Shown here one piece after another: positions 1 to 8,425 of a stretch of 64,000 bases of DNA. The stretch's first letter is position 1. Each line of letters starts with the position of its first letter. A model generated the notes under the pieces. The model saw nothing but the letters and a program-made list of their open reading frames with translations, had not been told where the DNA came from and made no database searches. The position numbers were made by a program, and so were the translations under genes. The stretch lies in NCBI GenBank assembly GCA_905182865.1, contig CAJJCY010000002.1, positions 319,040 to 383,039 of the forward strand, written 5' to 3'. This DNA is from an uncultured SAR324 cluster bacterium. GTDB lineage: Bacteria > SAR324 > NAC60-12.

Positions 1-429
1 ATCCAGGTTGGATCATCAGAACATATCAAAATATGGCTTTTTATCTTAATGGAATCCAGTCCGCGATCACGCCCGGAGCGAAACTCCTGAAACTTGTCTG
101 TAACCATTGAAACAACAATTGAAAAATTGATTAAACCTGCCGCCATTACAAAAAAAGTAAATATTTTCCCCCCTACAGTTATTGGATATACATCTCCATA
201 TCCCACAGTAGTTAAAGTTACTATTGACCACCAAGCACTGTGAAAGATGGATTTCTTTATTTCCAGACAAAATATACTCAATTAAATATATTCCGATTGT
301 AGAAAACATCAGAAAAACTGGAATCATCAGAATCAAAAATAAACGTATTTTCATTTTAAATTTTATCAGCAGAAATGAAATCGGCAAAAATGATTGAAAT
401 TTTAAAGAAATATAGTAACTCATGGCCAT
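1..429 (-). pseudogene. Two-TM potassium channel with RCK-like start, frameshifted and cut by window edge
   Basis: Reading down from 429, the protein starts MAMSYYISLKF and has a hydrophobic first segment. Near 251-265 the frame must shift by one base. In the new frame it continues SAWWSIVTLTTVGYGDVYPI, which carries the K+ selectivity filter TTVGYGD (about 192-212), then a second hydrophobic helix and HILICSDDP, which resembles the start of a TrkA-N/RCK domain. This is the usual architecture of bacterial ligand-gated K+ channels in the inner membrane. The one-base shift may be real or a sequencing error. The C-terminus lies outside the window. Confidence 0.8.
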
Positions 430-1133
430 TTTCAGTCTGTATGATTAAACTTTTTTCTTCATTAACAGAACAATTTTACCAAATTTGCAAGCCCTTTTGC
501 AATTAATACGTTTTTTACATGCAAATTTTGGGACACTGTAAAAATACTGCTTCAGAGTGTTTTAAATAGTTCCTTAAGTAGAGCGAGTAAATGAAAGAGT
601 AGAATAAAGTGGAGAGACTATAATTTTGGTCAAATAGACAGACACAATGGAAATTCTAAAGATGTCTGAAGGCGAATCAATGAATTTATTGGTTGGCCAA
701 GCAGGACATGAATCCCAGACCGGGCAATTATGAGTCCGATAGATACGATTTATTTAGACTCCTATTTATTACTTTAATTTAGTATTATTTATAATGATAT
801 CATACTATTAAATAGTTATTGGGCATTATTAACTACTGCCTAGTGTGACGACTTATAGACACCTATATGGACACTCCTCCTAAATACTATGTTTTTTAAA
901 AATTCTTCCTGTTAGATACAGTTTTAGTTGGATTAATTAATAACAAAATATTTTAAATTAGGAAAACTAGATTTTAGAATGTTCAAAACTTTTTGTTATT
1001 TAATCAAATTTATAAATTATTATGAAACAACTACAATTATCAGACAGACAAAGAATCTAAATCCCCTATATGGACATCATAATCCCGACACAGGATTAAT
1101 AGACAAAAAATGGTAGGTAAGCTGTCGAGTTTT
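430..1133. other. Gene-poor AT-rich spacer
   Basis: No convincing ORF on either strand. It holds one copy of a short repeat (855-874) related to the repeats that flank the RND operon, and a weaker trace near 1064-1077. The rest shows no structure I can name. Confidence 0.5.
855..874 (-). repeat. Short repeat related to the RND-flanking direct repeats
   Basis: The minus strand reads GTGTCCATATAGGTGTCTAT. The same 20 bases occur in the repeat at 38148-38187 and, nearly so, at 33072-33120. Confidence 0.6.
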
Positions 1134-1190
1134 GTCTGACTGTGAAGAATTAGTGGGGCATACTTAAAGAAGATGATAGGACTTAGTTTT
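1134..1190 (-). repeat. Intergenic element, module T
   Basis: Plus strand begins GTCTGACTGTGAAGAATTAG and degenerates after the GGGG. It lies 43 bp beyond the stop of the minus-strand MFS gene, the usual 3' position of this module. Confidence 0.85.
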
Positions 1191-1232
1191 TTTTATGGCA
1201 TTACTGTTTTACTCCATTACACCTCTTTCAAG

Positions 1233-2498
1233 TTAGATTTCAATTTTGCTTGAATCATGACGTTTCGGCAACAAAATAGCAGCCCCTACAATAAAACATG
1301 CTGCAATTGCAATTACTCGCATTACTGTTTCAAAGCCCGCTCCAGTAGACAATAAGTACCTTGCCATCATCAACGCTAAAGCTCCAATCACCAGATTTAT
1401 CATGAACTTTATAGAGAGTACCTTGGTTCTCCATTTATTAGGAACATATTGTGACAATAATGCATCAGTTATTGGAATCTGGCCGAATACAAAACCCATG
1501 GCCAGCAGAGAAACCGCAAATAGGGTATAATCTGTCTGTATAGCCATCATGGAAAGGAACAATGGCTGACCAGCAGCAATGAAAATCAAGACAGTTTTTA
1601 TGCTTAGTTTGTCGATAGCTCGTCCGACTACAAGCTGAGCGAAAGCAGCCACTGCATATATTAAAGCCGCTAAGGTGCCTGTCACAGCTATGTCTTCAGA
1701 AATTCCTTGCATCCGAACATCGAACAATCGAGGAATAAGAAATGTCATCGCTCCGAAGACAAAGCCCCCAGCGGCTGTAACTAAGCCAAGCGAAACCAAG
1801 GCTCTTTTCCAGCCAGGTGCAAATCCGACTAACTCTTTTTCCTGTTGAGTAGCTTCAAGTGTTCTAGCACCCACACTACGCCCGAAGACTAGAAATCCAA
1901 GGCCAGTAAGTATCGAAACCGATCCAGGAATGATGAAAGCCATCCGCCAATCAAATTGGGCGATGGTTAAACCAGTCACTAATGGTGCTGCTGCAACACC
2001 CATATTACCCCACACTCCATTCACCCCTAGACGCCACCCAATTTTTCCTCCACCCTCGATTACCATAGCTATACCTATTGGATGGTAAATAGATGCAAAT
2101 ACACCAATGAGAGCAAGTCCAAAACCAATTTGAAGAAGACTCTGGGAGAATCCAGTCAAAATAGAAGACAATCCGATGCCGATAAAAAAAACAGTCAACA
2201 TTCCATTACGATTCCAGTGGTCTGCCCCAAGCGCTGCAAGTGGAGCACATGCACCAAACAGAACTAGTGAAGGAATCCCGTAAGCAATCATTTCAGCATA
2301 AGCTCCATCTTTCCCAAATCCGAAGTCTATTCCTGCACTAAATGCTGCCTTTGCAAAGATCAACATCAGCATGTGGTTGGTAAAATGACCAAAGTTAAGA
2401 TATAGTAGCCTTAATGAATTTGGTTTTATCATGAAAATTATTGGAATAATTAAGTAACCGTTGCTCAAATTCACAATGCAAGGTTTTATCCCATTCAT
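1233..2498 (-). CDS. MFS transporter
   Basis: A 421-residue, very hydrophobic protein with about 12 predicted membrane helices, consistent with a major facilitator permease of the inner membrane. GADHWNRNG after the second helix resembles the cytoplasmic loop 2-3 motif; the C-terminal half repeats the pattern around VVGRAIDKLSIKT. The start at 2498 follows AAGGAG by a few bases. Family resemblance would also fit a start at the internal Met (2432, MIKPNSLRL), because the first 22 residues look unlike an MFS N-terminus. An element T copy follows the stop and another precedes the start. Substrate unknown. Confidence 0.85.
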   Translation of the reverse strand: MNGIKPCIVNLSNGYLIIPIIFMIKPNSLRLLYLNFGHFTNHMLMLIFAKAAFSAGIDFGFGKDGAYAEMIAYGIPSLVLFGACAPLAALGADHWNRNGMLTVFFIGIGLSSILTGFSQSLLQIGFGLALIGVFASIYHPIGIAMVIEGGGKIGWRLGVNGVWGNMGVAAAPLVTGLTIAQFDWRMAFIIPGSVSILTGLGFLVFGRSVGARTLEATQQEKELVGFAPGWKRALVSLGLVTAAGGFVFGAMTFLIPRLFDVRMQGISEDIAVTGTLAALIYAVAAFAQLVVGRAIDKLSIKTVLIFIAAGQPLFLSMMAIQTDYTLFAVSLLAMGFVFGQIPITDALLSQYVPNKWRTKVLSIKFMINLVIGALALMMARYLLSTGAGFETVMRVIAIAACFIVGAAILLPKRHDSSKIEI

Positions 2499-2513
2499 TC
2501 TCCTTGTTAATTG

Positions 2514-2556
2514 GTCTGACTGTGAAGAATTAGTGGAGGTTTCTCACAGGAGATAG
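2514..2556 (-). repeat. Intergenic element, module T, fused to a MORN-type leader
   Basis: Plus strand GTCTGACTGTGAAGAATTAG then a diverged TTTCTCACAGGAGAT. It lies 16 bp upstream of the MFS start and runs directly into the orphan leader at 2530-2619. Confidence 0.85.
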
Positions 2557-2619
2557 AGGATAAACAAACAGAGAAGAAGAAAAAAGAAGGATTGAGAGGA
2601 TGAAGAATAGATGTTTCAT
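2530..2619 (-). pseudogene. Orphan MORN-type signal peptide, body deleted
   Basis: The minus strand encodes MKHLFFILSILLFSSSLF and then reads through module T to a stop, 29 residues in all. The leader matches the signal peptides of the MORN proteins at 12369 (MKHLLIILSILLLSFPLIG) and 13328. The MORN body is missing, so the leader sits directly on the 3' module. I read this as a deletion scar of a MORN gene. Confidence 0.7.
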
Positions 2620-2669
2620 AGGAATCCTAATTGGTTAGTTTAGTAAATGTTGCATCCTGAAAAACAAAA

Positions 2670-2765
2670 ATGTATCAAGAACTGTCTGGTGAAAACATTA
2701 AGGAGTATGAAAATGAACTTGTTAAAAAATTAGAAGGGACACTTGGACTAAAACTTGATTGGTAA
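2670..2765 (+). CDS. Possible 31-residue peptide or gene remnant
   Basis: Short ORF MYQELSGENIKEYENELVKK, strongly charged and helix-like, ending LKLDW. No clear ribosome site. It may be the remnant of a longer gene. No family recognised. Confidence 0.2.
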   Translation: MYQELSGENIKEYENELVKKLEGTLGLKLDW

Positions 2766-2791
2766 AAGATTATCGTTTAGGAAGGGAGTTG

Positions 2792-2856
2792 GACCATAAG
2801 GGGAATTATAACCTCATTTAATAGGAAGAATAACCAACTCCTTTCATTCAAGAATA
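2792..2856. repeat. Second repeat family (B), copy 1
   Basis: CATAAGGGGAATTATAACCT then a GGAAGAATAA core. It resembles 6985-7045 along its whole length and, inverted, 11068-11102. Confidence 0.55.
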
Positions 2857-2908
2857 ACCACACATATACACTTGGATGAGGAAATTATACTTTACCTTCC
2901 AAATATAT

Positions 2909-3240
2909 TTAGACAGTACAAGTCATATCTTGCCCACAACAAAGTGGTGATTTTATTTTCCCATGTTCATTTGGACATTTAGAAATTTGTACTTGCGTTC
3001 CATCATCTATGGTAAGCATATCATTTTCCAGGGGAGCGTCACATTTTGCACAAGTTGCATTAACTGACATTCCACATTTATTACATTCCTGCTTCTTTTA
3101 ATCCTTTTAAAATATTTCGTATTGCCGCAACACTTTCAAGGTAACTTTCTTCTGTTTGTTTCCCTTCACAAGCACCTAAACAATCAATCTCACAACCATC
3201 ATTTCTAAAATTTGGATTTATTGACGGTGAGATTTTGGTA
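2909..3240 (-). pseudogene. Small zinc-ribbon protein, frameshifted
   Basis: The downstream part (2909-3099) encodes two closely spaced cysteine pairs, ECNKCGMSVNATCAKCDAPL, followed by a C-terminal CCGQDMTC. This looks like a small metal-binding ribbon protein. It has no start codon before the first cysteine pair. The frame upstream, about 3100-3240, encodes another cysteine-containing stretch (CEIDCLGACEGK then YLESVAAIRNILKGLKEAG) that ends in a stop overlapping the ribbon. Either a frameshift split one gene or two small genes overlap. Function unknown. Confidence 0.5.
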
Positions 3241-3404
3241 GAATATGAAAATTAAATATAAAGAAAAATCAAATAAATAAACTTTAGTTTATTAAGAGAG
3301 TGGAGATTAAAAGTAATTCATCCTTTACTGTAAAAATACTTGGACGATAGTGACAATTATGGAATAGACCTTCTAAGAAACATCAATATTTGAATCGGCT
3401 AAAA

Positions 3405-3557
3405 ATGGAAACCAGATACAATAAAGAGTATCAGCAGTACTACATCTATGCATTGGAACAATTTTTAATTAAAACCTATGGATATTCTGAACATGATGCA
3501 AGGATAAAAGTAATGCAAGATTATGATGAGGTAAAGGAAGATTTTGAAAGAAAATAA
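3405..3557 (+). CDS. Small hypothetical protein, 50 aa
   Basis: Complete ORF METRYNKEYQQYYIYALEQF to VKEDFERK. Charged, no signal peptide or membrane segment. No family recognised. Surrounded by gene debris, so it may itself be a fragment. Confidence 0.35.
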   Translation: METRYNKEYQQYYIYALEQFLIKTYGYSEHDARIKVMQDYDEVKEDFERK

Positions 3558-3774
3558 AAAACCTGATTTTGCTGATTATTTGCTTATTTTTAATGCACAA
3601 AAGCCTTATAGAGCTCTTTAACCTCTTGCTGCTGTAGTTATTTATATATGTCGGGACATTTATGATTATGACGATTGTCTATATCTTCAACACCATCGAA
3701 GTGGGTTCTAGAAAAGATACAAATCTGCATCATATTTGACAGATTTGCAATAATAAAAAGTGTTTGTGCTGATT

Positions 3775-3832
3775 GTCAGACTGTGAAGAATTAGTGGGTT
3801 CAATAACAGGAGAGATGATGGGGCTGGTTTTA
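3775..3832 (-). repeat. Intergenic element, module T
   Basis: GTCAGACTGTGAAGAATTAG on the plus strand, then ACAGGAGAGATGATGGGGCT. One base differs from the consensus in the first block. Confidence 0.8.
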
Positions 3833-3861
3833 GTCTAAAAAACAATTTAAGCGTGCTAAAA

Positions 3862-4070
3862 TTATGTATTCGCGTACTACGCACGGGCGAGGCCCAAAAT
3901 GTGTTTTTAGCTTACAAAAAAAAGACCATAATTGAGGATGTTCAGCAAAATGTATATCCTGTTATCTTATTTATTATATTACCCTTATTTATTGTGTCCT
4001 GCTCCTGTTTACTCACTCTGAAAGACTTCGGATCTGTGGATTAGCGGTTCGATACCTCCTGGCCACACCA
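3862..4070 (+). other. Putative attachment-site scar ending in a degenerate tRNA-Arg 3' half
   Basis: The stretch begins around GCACGGGCGAGGC, passes TTAGCTTACAAAAA (3907 on) and ends in a tRNA-like 3' half (about 4019-4069). That half has anticodon loop CTTCGGA, T-loop TTCGATA and a CCTGGCCACACCA end. The minus strand at 31293-31504 has the same layout: related blocks in the same order and nearly identical spacing (119 vs 118 bp from TTAGCTTAC to the anticodon loop). Such tRNA 3' fragments are typical att remnants of tyrosine-recombinase elements. No integrase is seen nearby. Confidence 0.55.
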
Positions 4071-4112
4071 GAAATATCAATGACTTACTGTATTTTTCAC
4101 ATTTTGATTTAA

Positions 4113-5213
4113 TTAAATGGTTACTATTTGGCGCATTCCTTGTCCACCAAAACCAGCATAAGGTTCCGGCCTATTGTCAAGAATGTTATCAATATCTTTC
4201 ATGTGTTCGCTTGTGAGATTTTCTACAACTGAGAGGCAATCAATGTTCTCTTCAAGCTGCTCTGGTTTTGTGATGCCAAGTAAAATTGTGGAAACATTTT
4301 TGTTTTTAATGCACCAAGCCAAAGCTAGTTTAGTCATGCTGCACCCTAAATTGGATGATGCATAATCAGCAAGCTTCCTAATCTTCTCAATGCTACCTTT
4401 CTTTTTATGTAGTTCTAAATTATCGATTAAAAATTCGTATCCTTTCTGAGTCAACCGAGAACCTTCTGGTATTCCGTCGTTGTATTTTCCAGTAAGTATT
4501 CCCGAAGCTAAGGGACTCCATATCGTGGTTCCTATCTGATATGGGTGTTGGTAGAGAGGATGATACTCTGTTTCGACACGATCCCTTTTTAACATGTTGT
4601 ACTGCGGTTGTTCAAATTGGGGGGGCTCAAGTCCTTGCGTATTTGCCATCCAAAATGCTTCAGTAATCTGTTGTGCTGACCATTCACTTGTACCCCATGC
4701 AGTTGCTCGCCCAGATCGCACTATATCTGTCATAGATCTAACAACAGTCTCAGTTGGTGTAAAAGGATCCGGTCGATGACAGAATAACAGATCAACGTAA
4801 TTCACTTGTAATCGCTTCAATGCTGCATCTAATCCTTCATTTATGTGCTTTCTGGATAAACCTCGTTCATTCACCCCAACTCCTCCCCAAAAGATCTTGG
4901 TGCTAACTATAATTTCTGAGCGTTTCCAAATTTTTGGATCTTCTTTTTGCAACTGAGCCATTGCTTCACCCATGATCTCTTCGGCTGCACCAGCTGGGTT
5001 ACCGTATGTTTCAGCATTGTCAAAAAGATTAATACCTTTTTGACGTGCTAGTGACATACATTCTTTAGCCGTGGTAATGCCTTCTTCATTGGTTAATCCA
5101 TCTTTGACTCCATACGTTGCCCAGAATCCAAATGACAGAACAGACACTTGCAGTCCTGTACCGCCAAGCATGCGGTAATACATCTTTTGATCAGACTTAT
5201 TGTTTTCTTCCAT
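4113..5213 (-). CDS. Aldo/keto reductase, Kv-beta/YghZ type
   Basis: A cytosolic NADPH-dependent oxidoreductase of the aldo/keto reductase family, TIM-barrel fold, about 366 residues. The catalytic tetrad can be seen: Asp and Tyr in DNAETYG, Lys in STKIFWGG, His in LLFCHRPD. The C-terminal AWGTSEWSAQQI and WSPLASGILTGKY match the Kv-beta/YghZ branch, which reduces aldehydes such as glyceraldehyde 3-phosphate. The frame can be extended to a TTG at 5228, but the ATG at 5213 (MEENNKSDQK) is the better start. It stands alone, with the tRNA-like scar beyond its 3' end. Physiological substrate unknown. Confidence 0.9.
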   Translation of the reverse strand: MEENNKSDQKMYYRMLGGTGLQVSVLSFGFWATYGVKDGLTNEEGITTAKECMSLARQKGINLFDNAETYGNPAGAAEEIMGEAMAQLQKEDPKIWKRSEIIVSTKIFWGGVGVNERGLSRKHINEGLDAALKRLQVNYVDLLFCHRPDPFTPTETVVRSMTDIVRSGRATAWGTSEWSAQQITEAFWMANTQGLEPPQFEQPQYNMLKRDRVETEYHPLYQHPYQIGTTIWSPLASGILTGKYNDGIPEGSRLTQKGYEFLIDNLELHKKKGSIEKIRKLADYASSNLGCSMTKLALAWCIKNKNVSTILLGITKPEQLEENIDCLSVVENLTSEHMKDIDNILDNRPEPYAGFGGQGMRQIVTI

Positions 5214-5352
5214 GCTCAATATTTTCAATAATAAATTAAATACGTCTCGTTATAAACACTGAGTAAACTATTTTCTTATCAGATATTGATATAGTTAAGC
5301 CAAAATATATCATCATTTGGTTTTTTTTACAATGAATGGGAAGATCGTGGAA

Positions 5353-5433
5353 GGAATATGCACCAGAATTGATGGATGAAGAGTAGTTTCTTGAACTTGT
5401 CCGACTTGTTCAGTTTTAAAAGTATGGGAATGA
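5353..5433 (+). pseudogene. Decayed copy of the 3' end of the 14166-14366 gene
   Basis: The DNA reads TGCACCAGAATTGATGG, then GAACTTGTCCGACTTGTTCA, ending GGGAATGA. It follows the last 80 bases of the small cysteine protein gene at 14166-14366 with substitutions and indels, and the reading frame is lost. Confidence 0.6.
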
Positions 5434-5630
5434 TGAATTTATTCATTGATTAAAAATACATATTTCAATACAATTTTAGTGAAACCTAACTGTGATGCGT
5501 GAGTAAATGTGTGAGTAATGGTGGGGGGGAGGGGAAGTAGTTAAATATGCGGTTTTTATACTAACCTCACCAGAGAGTATAAGTAGATTGGATTACACGT
5601 CTTTTTAAGAATATCCAATAATAACAGTAT

Positions 5631-5711
5631 GCCGTAGTGACGGAATTGGTAGACGTGCAAGGTTTAGGTTCTAGTACCTATGGTGTGGGAGTTCGAGTCT
5701 CCCCTCTCGTA
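5631..5711 (+). tRNA. tRNA-Leu(UAG)-like, probably degenerate
   Basis: D-arm GACGGAATTGGTAGAC, anticodon loop TTTAGGT with anticodon TAG (5665-5667), a variable region of class II type and a perfect T-arm GGGAG-TTCGAGT-CTCCC are all present. The acceptor stem GCCGTAG/CTCTCGT pairs badly and the anticodon stem has a mismatch, so this is likely a tRNA-Leu pseudogene or a divergent functional copy. No CCA is encoded. Confidence 0.6.
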
Positions 5712-5810
5712 AAAGGTTATAGATAAATGAAATATTTTAAATAGTTGATTTAGTTGGTATTTTCCTAAATTACATTTCCTTCCAAAATAATTATTTATAT
5801 ATTTTAACCC

Positions 5811-5936
5811 CTACACCACACTTGGGGTCCACTTCACCTCATACTCTGAGGCTAATTCTGCTATCGTTTTATGACTCTTTATTGCGTCAAGCGCAATTCG
5901 AGACTTCAATTCCTTCCTGTATTTATTTCTGCCCAT
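5811..5936 (-). pseudogene. IS3-family transposase OrfA N-terminal relic
   Basis: The minus strand encodes MGRNKYRKELKSRIALDAIK and then SHKTIAELASEYEV before breaking off at KWTPSVV and a stop. This is the N-terminal helix-turn-helix of IS3-family OrfA proteins. Only 41 of roughly 100 residues remain and there is no OrfB. Confidence 0.75.
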
Positions 5937-5984
5937 TTAGTATCTCCGTTTGATTGAAAATACACCTTAGCACATTGTCTCATT

Positions 5985-6010
5985 TATGGGGTCCACTATA
6001 GTCCACTATA
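5985..6010. mobile_element. IS3 relic terminal repeat
   Basis: TATGGGGTCCACTATA lies about 50 bp upstream of the OrfA start, where an IS3 terminal repeat is expected. GTCCACTATA is duplicated in tandem. The rest of the element is gone. Confidence 0.5.
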
Positions 6011-6480
6011 CTGATGAAAATGGAAAAGAAGTTGCAGTACTCCAAGAAGTTTATGATTACTACCAGAATGCAATGGAAAAATTAAAAGAAAAAGAAAAGA
6101 GAGAACACGAAGAAAGAGAAAAAAAAGGAGATAAACTAATAAGAATGATGAACCAATTAAGCTTTGAAAGTCCTTGCATTAACAATTGCAAGTTGAATGA
6201 AATAACCAATATTTGTGAAGGTTGTGGTAGAACTATCAAAGAAATAATGCAATGGACATTTATGACAAATGAAGAAAGAAAAGAAATAATGAAGAGGGTT
6301 GGAGGACGAGTTTATGAAAGCATTATTATTTATATGTCTTGTTGCTATAATAAAGTATGGATTGTATTAATTGGTAAATCATTAGTATTCGTGGGACTTT
6401 TGACATCCATAGGAATTGGTTTGTATTTTTTGTTTACTAATAAACTAAAAAATAGATTTGATCAACACCCTTTACTTTAA
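5986..6480 (+). CDS. DUF1289 domain protein with C-terminal membrane segment
   Basis: A 164-residue protein. Residues about 22-45 form a Lys/Glu-rich helix. A DUF1289 domain follows (about 57-103), with the expected four cysteines in SPCINNCKLNEITNICEGCG and the conserved RTIKEIMQWTFMTNEERK. The last 40 residues hold a membrane helix (WIVLIGKSLVFVGLLTSIGI). DUF1289 proteins are small probable metal binders of unknown role. The first ATG lies inside the IS3 terminal repeat, so the true N-terminus was probably replaced by the insertion. A later Met is an alternative start. Confidence 0.75.
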   Translation: MGSTIVHYTDENGKEVAVLQEVYDYYQNAMEKLKEKEKREHEEREKKGDKLIRMMNQLSFESPCINNCKLNEITNICEGCGRTIKEIMQWTFMTNEERKEIMKRVGGRVYESIIIYMSCCYNKVWIVLIGKSLVFVGLLTSIGIGLYFLFTNKLKNRFDQHPLL

Positions 6481-6593
6481 CTCCATAAATTGTAGGTCAT
6501 TACTAACCGTCAGATTAGAATCTGCTTAAGTAAATAATCAGTTTATACTAAGAACTATATTAAAATTAATCTTTTAAAGTGAACTATTTAAAT

Positions 6594-6962
6594 ATGAATC
6601 CAAAAGAAATTCTAAAAAGTTGGGGCAAATATTTTAATAATGCTAATTTACCATGTATTTTAAATCTTTATGACACAAGAAGTATATTAATTCCTACTTT
6701 TTCATCTGAAATTCTATCAGATAAAAGACAGATAAAAGAGTATTTTGTAAACGTGATCAAAGAACAAAAAGTATCCGTCGAAATCCAATATAATTCTATT
6801 TATGAGCAGAAAGTTGGTGAAAATATTTATTTATTGAATGGTATTTATATTTTTAAATTAAAAAAAGAGAAAAATATTCATGCAAGATATACCTTTCTAA
6901 TCAATACTTTAAGTGATAATCCAATAAAACATCATCATTCATCTCGAATTATCAACAACTGA
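6594..6962 (+). CDS. SnoaL-like / CaMKII-association-type NTF2-fold protein
   Basis: About 122 residues. It begins MNPKEILKSWGKYFNNANLP, contains LYDTRSILIPTFS and ends with IKHHHSSRI. The ending and overall pattern match the NTF2-like CaMKII-association/DUF4440 family, whose members are small cytosolic proteins that bind or isomerise small molecules. A GTG at 6579 lies in the same frame, but the ATG at 6594 fits the family start better. No operon partner. Ligand unknown. Confidence 0.65.
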   Translation: MNPKEILKSWGKYFNNANLPCILNLYDTRSILIPTFSSEILSDKRQIKEYFVNVIKEQKVSVEIQYNSIYEQKVGENIYLLNGIYIFKLKKEKNIHARYTFLINTLSDNPIKHHHSSRIINN

Positions 6963-6984
6963 TTATATCTCCAATCTTTAGGAA

Positions 6985-7045
6985 TTTAGAACATAAGAGG
7001 AATTAAAACCTCGTTTCATTGGAAGAATATTCACTCCCTTCCACT
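6985..7045. repeat. Second repeat family (B), copy 2
   Basis: Contains GGAAGAATATTCACTCCCTT CC, whose GGAAG/CTTCC ends can pair. Direct-orientation match to 2792-2856. Confidence 0.55.
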
Positions 7046-7070
7046 AATGAACCATTCCTCTAAAACAAAT

Positions 7071-7122
7071 CCCCATATTCTTGCAAATCAAACCGATTGA
7101 TGTTATATATTGGGTTAGCCTA
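7071..7122 (+). repeat. Intergenic element, module P
   Basis: Contains AAACCGATTGATGTTATATA upstream of the MORN pseudogene at 7144. Module T is missing here. Confidence 0.8.
7081..7109 (+). promoter_or_regulatory. Predicted sigma70-type promoter in module P
   Basis: TTGCAA (7081-7086), a 17-bp spacer, then TATATA (7104-7109). It lies 35 bp before the MORN leader ATG at 7144. Confidence 0.6.
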
Positions 7123-7143
7123 ATTTAACAAAAGGAAACCAAA

Positions 7144-7663
7144 TGAGACATATACTCATCATTTTCTCAATCTTTCTTCTTACTTCTCCCCTGTTTGGTT
7201 ATCCATCAGGAGAACAAACTGTATTCTAGTTGGAAATTTCTTCTGGTAATATGTGGAAAGGATTTGAAGATAAAGTAACTCAACCCCAATATAATGGTGA
7301 TGTGCAGAATAGAAACCGAATAGTCAAGGAACTATGATTTTACCTGATGGAGGCAAATATGTTGGGGAATCCAAAAATGAAGAACCAGATGGTCAAGGAA
7401 TTATGACTTTATCTGATGGAGGCAAATATGTTGGTGAATTTAAGAATGGGAAACCTAATGGGCAAGGGACTATGACTTTACCTGATGGGACAAAGTATAT
7501 AGGGGAATGGAAGGATGGGAAACCCAATGGGCAAGGAACAGAAATCACCAATGATGAAAGTAAGTTTGTAGGAGAGTTCAAGGATGATAGTTTTGTGAAC
7601 GGCACATTCTACGACAAAGGAGGAAATATAAAAAGTAAGATGTTGAATGGAAAAATTCAATAA
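7144..7663 (+). pseudogene. Secreted MORN-repeat protein, broken
   Basis: The gene opens with a signal peptide (MRHILIIFSIFLLTSPLFG) that hits a TAG after 28 codons. A frameshift separates it from an open MORN frame (7334-7663). That frame holds four to five MORN repeats of the type DGGKYVGEFKNGKPNGQGTM and ends FYDKGGNIKSKMLNGKIQ. MORN repeats are beta-hairpins used in protein or lipid contacts. In bacteria their roles are largely unknown. The leader and promoter match the neighbouring MORN genes, so this is a damaged paralogue. Confidence 0.75.
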
Positions 7664-7686
7664 AACAATAACAACACTTTAAATTA

Positions 7687-8183
7687 TCATCCCTTCATTT
7701 TTGAAGTCTGGTCTCTTACTTTATTTCCTTGTGCATTTTTCTCATTCCAAGCTTTTGCACCTCGACCATTCATTACACCATTACGAAATTCACCTTCCAC
7801 TATTTTCCCATCAGGATAAGTAATTGTACCTTTTCCATTTTCGTGTCCATCTTTAAAACCTCCTTCATAAGATTTTAGGCTCAGCTTGTCATTTTCCCTA
7901 TACCATTAAATCTATTATTTTTGTATTTACCAGTATATTCTTTCCTAGAATCTGGTGAGTCATTATCACCATCTACTGACCAATTAAAAGTTCCTTTACC
8001 ATGTCTTTTCCCATTCTTATAAGTTCCAACATATTTTGCACCATTAGGCACATAGTAAATTCCAGTTCCGTGTGGGATCCCATTTTTTAGTTCACCATCC
8101 CAATATCTGTCGGGTGGTTGTTCTGATTCTTTCTCGTTCCAATACCTGCCATTGTGGTATCTAATTCCTGTTTCATCGGTCAT
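7687..8183 (-). pseudogene. MORN-repeat protein, frameshifted
   Basis: The first part (7881-8183) begins MTDETGIRYHNGRYWNEK and carries about three MORN units (YVGTYKNGKRHGKGTF). A shift near 7885 is needed to continue into SYEGGFKDGHENGKGTITYP and EGEFRNGVMNGRGAKAWNEK, ending at 7687. Unlike its neighbours it has no signal peptide and lies on the opposite strand, so it is probably a cytosolic MORN protein of about 165 residues. Confidence 0.65.
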
Positions 8184-8288
8184 ATGATTTTTCTATAAGA
8201 ATGTGTTACAAAACAACACTATTATTACATTTATGTAATAATTAACAAAGCAATGCAATACGACTGTACGAAAACCAAGTGAATCAAA

Positions 8289-8412
8289 CCCCATCATCTC
8301 CTGTGAGTAACCCCCACTAATTCTTCACAAGTCAGACATCATTCACAACCTTCCCACTTACTTGTAAAACAAACCGATTGATGTTATATATTAGGTTGTC
8401 CTAAACCAACCA
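8289..8412 (+). repeat. Intergenic element, T plus P, complete
   Basis: One of the most complete copies. The plus strand here is the inverse of the common orientation: CCATCATCTCCTGTGAGTAA, CTAATTCTTCACA, GTCAGAC, then module P up to the leader of the MORN gene at 8426. Confidence 0.9.
8362..8390 (+). promoter_or_regulatory. Predicted sigma70-type promoter in module P
   Basis: TTGTAA (8362-8367), 17-bp spacer, TATATA (8385-8390), 36 bp before the GTG start of the MORN gene. Confidence 0.65.
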
Positions 8413-8425
8413 ATTGGGAAACCAA

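Noticed and set aside
3853..4044. 63-codon plus-strand ORF with a hydrophobic middle
   Set aside because: It lies wholly within the attachment-site scar and ends in the tRNA-like 3' half; the homologous scar at 31.3 kb has no matching ORF.
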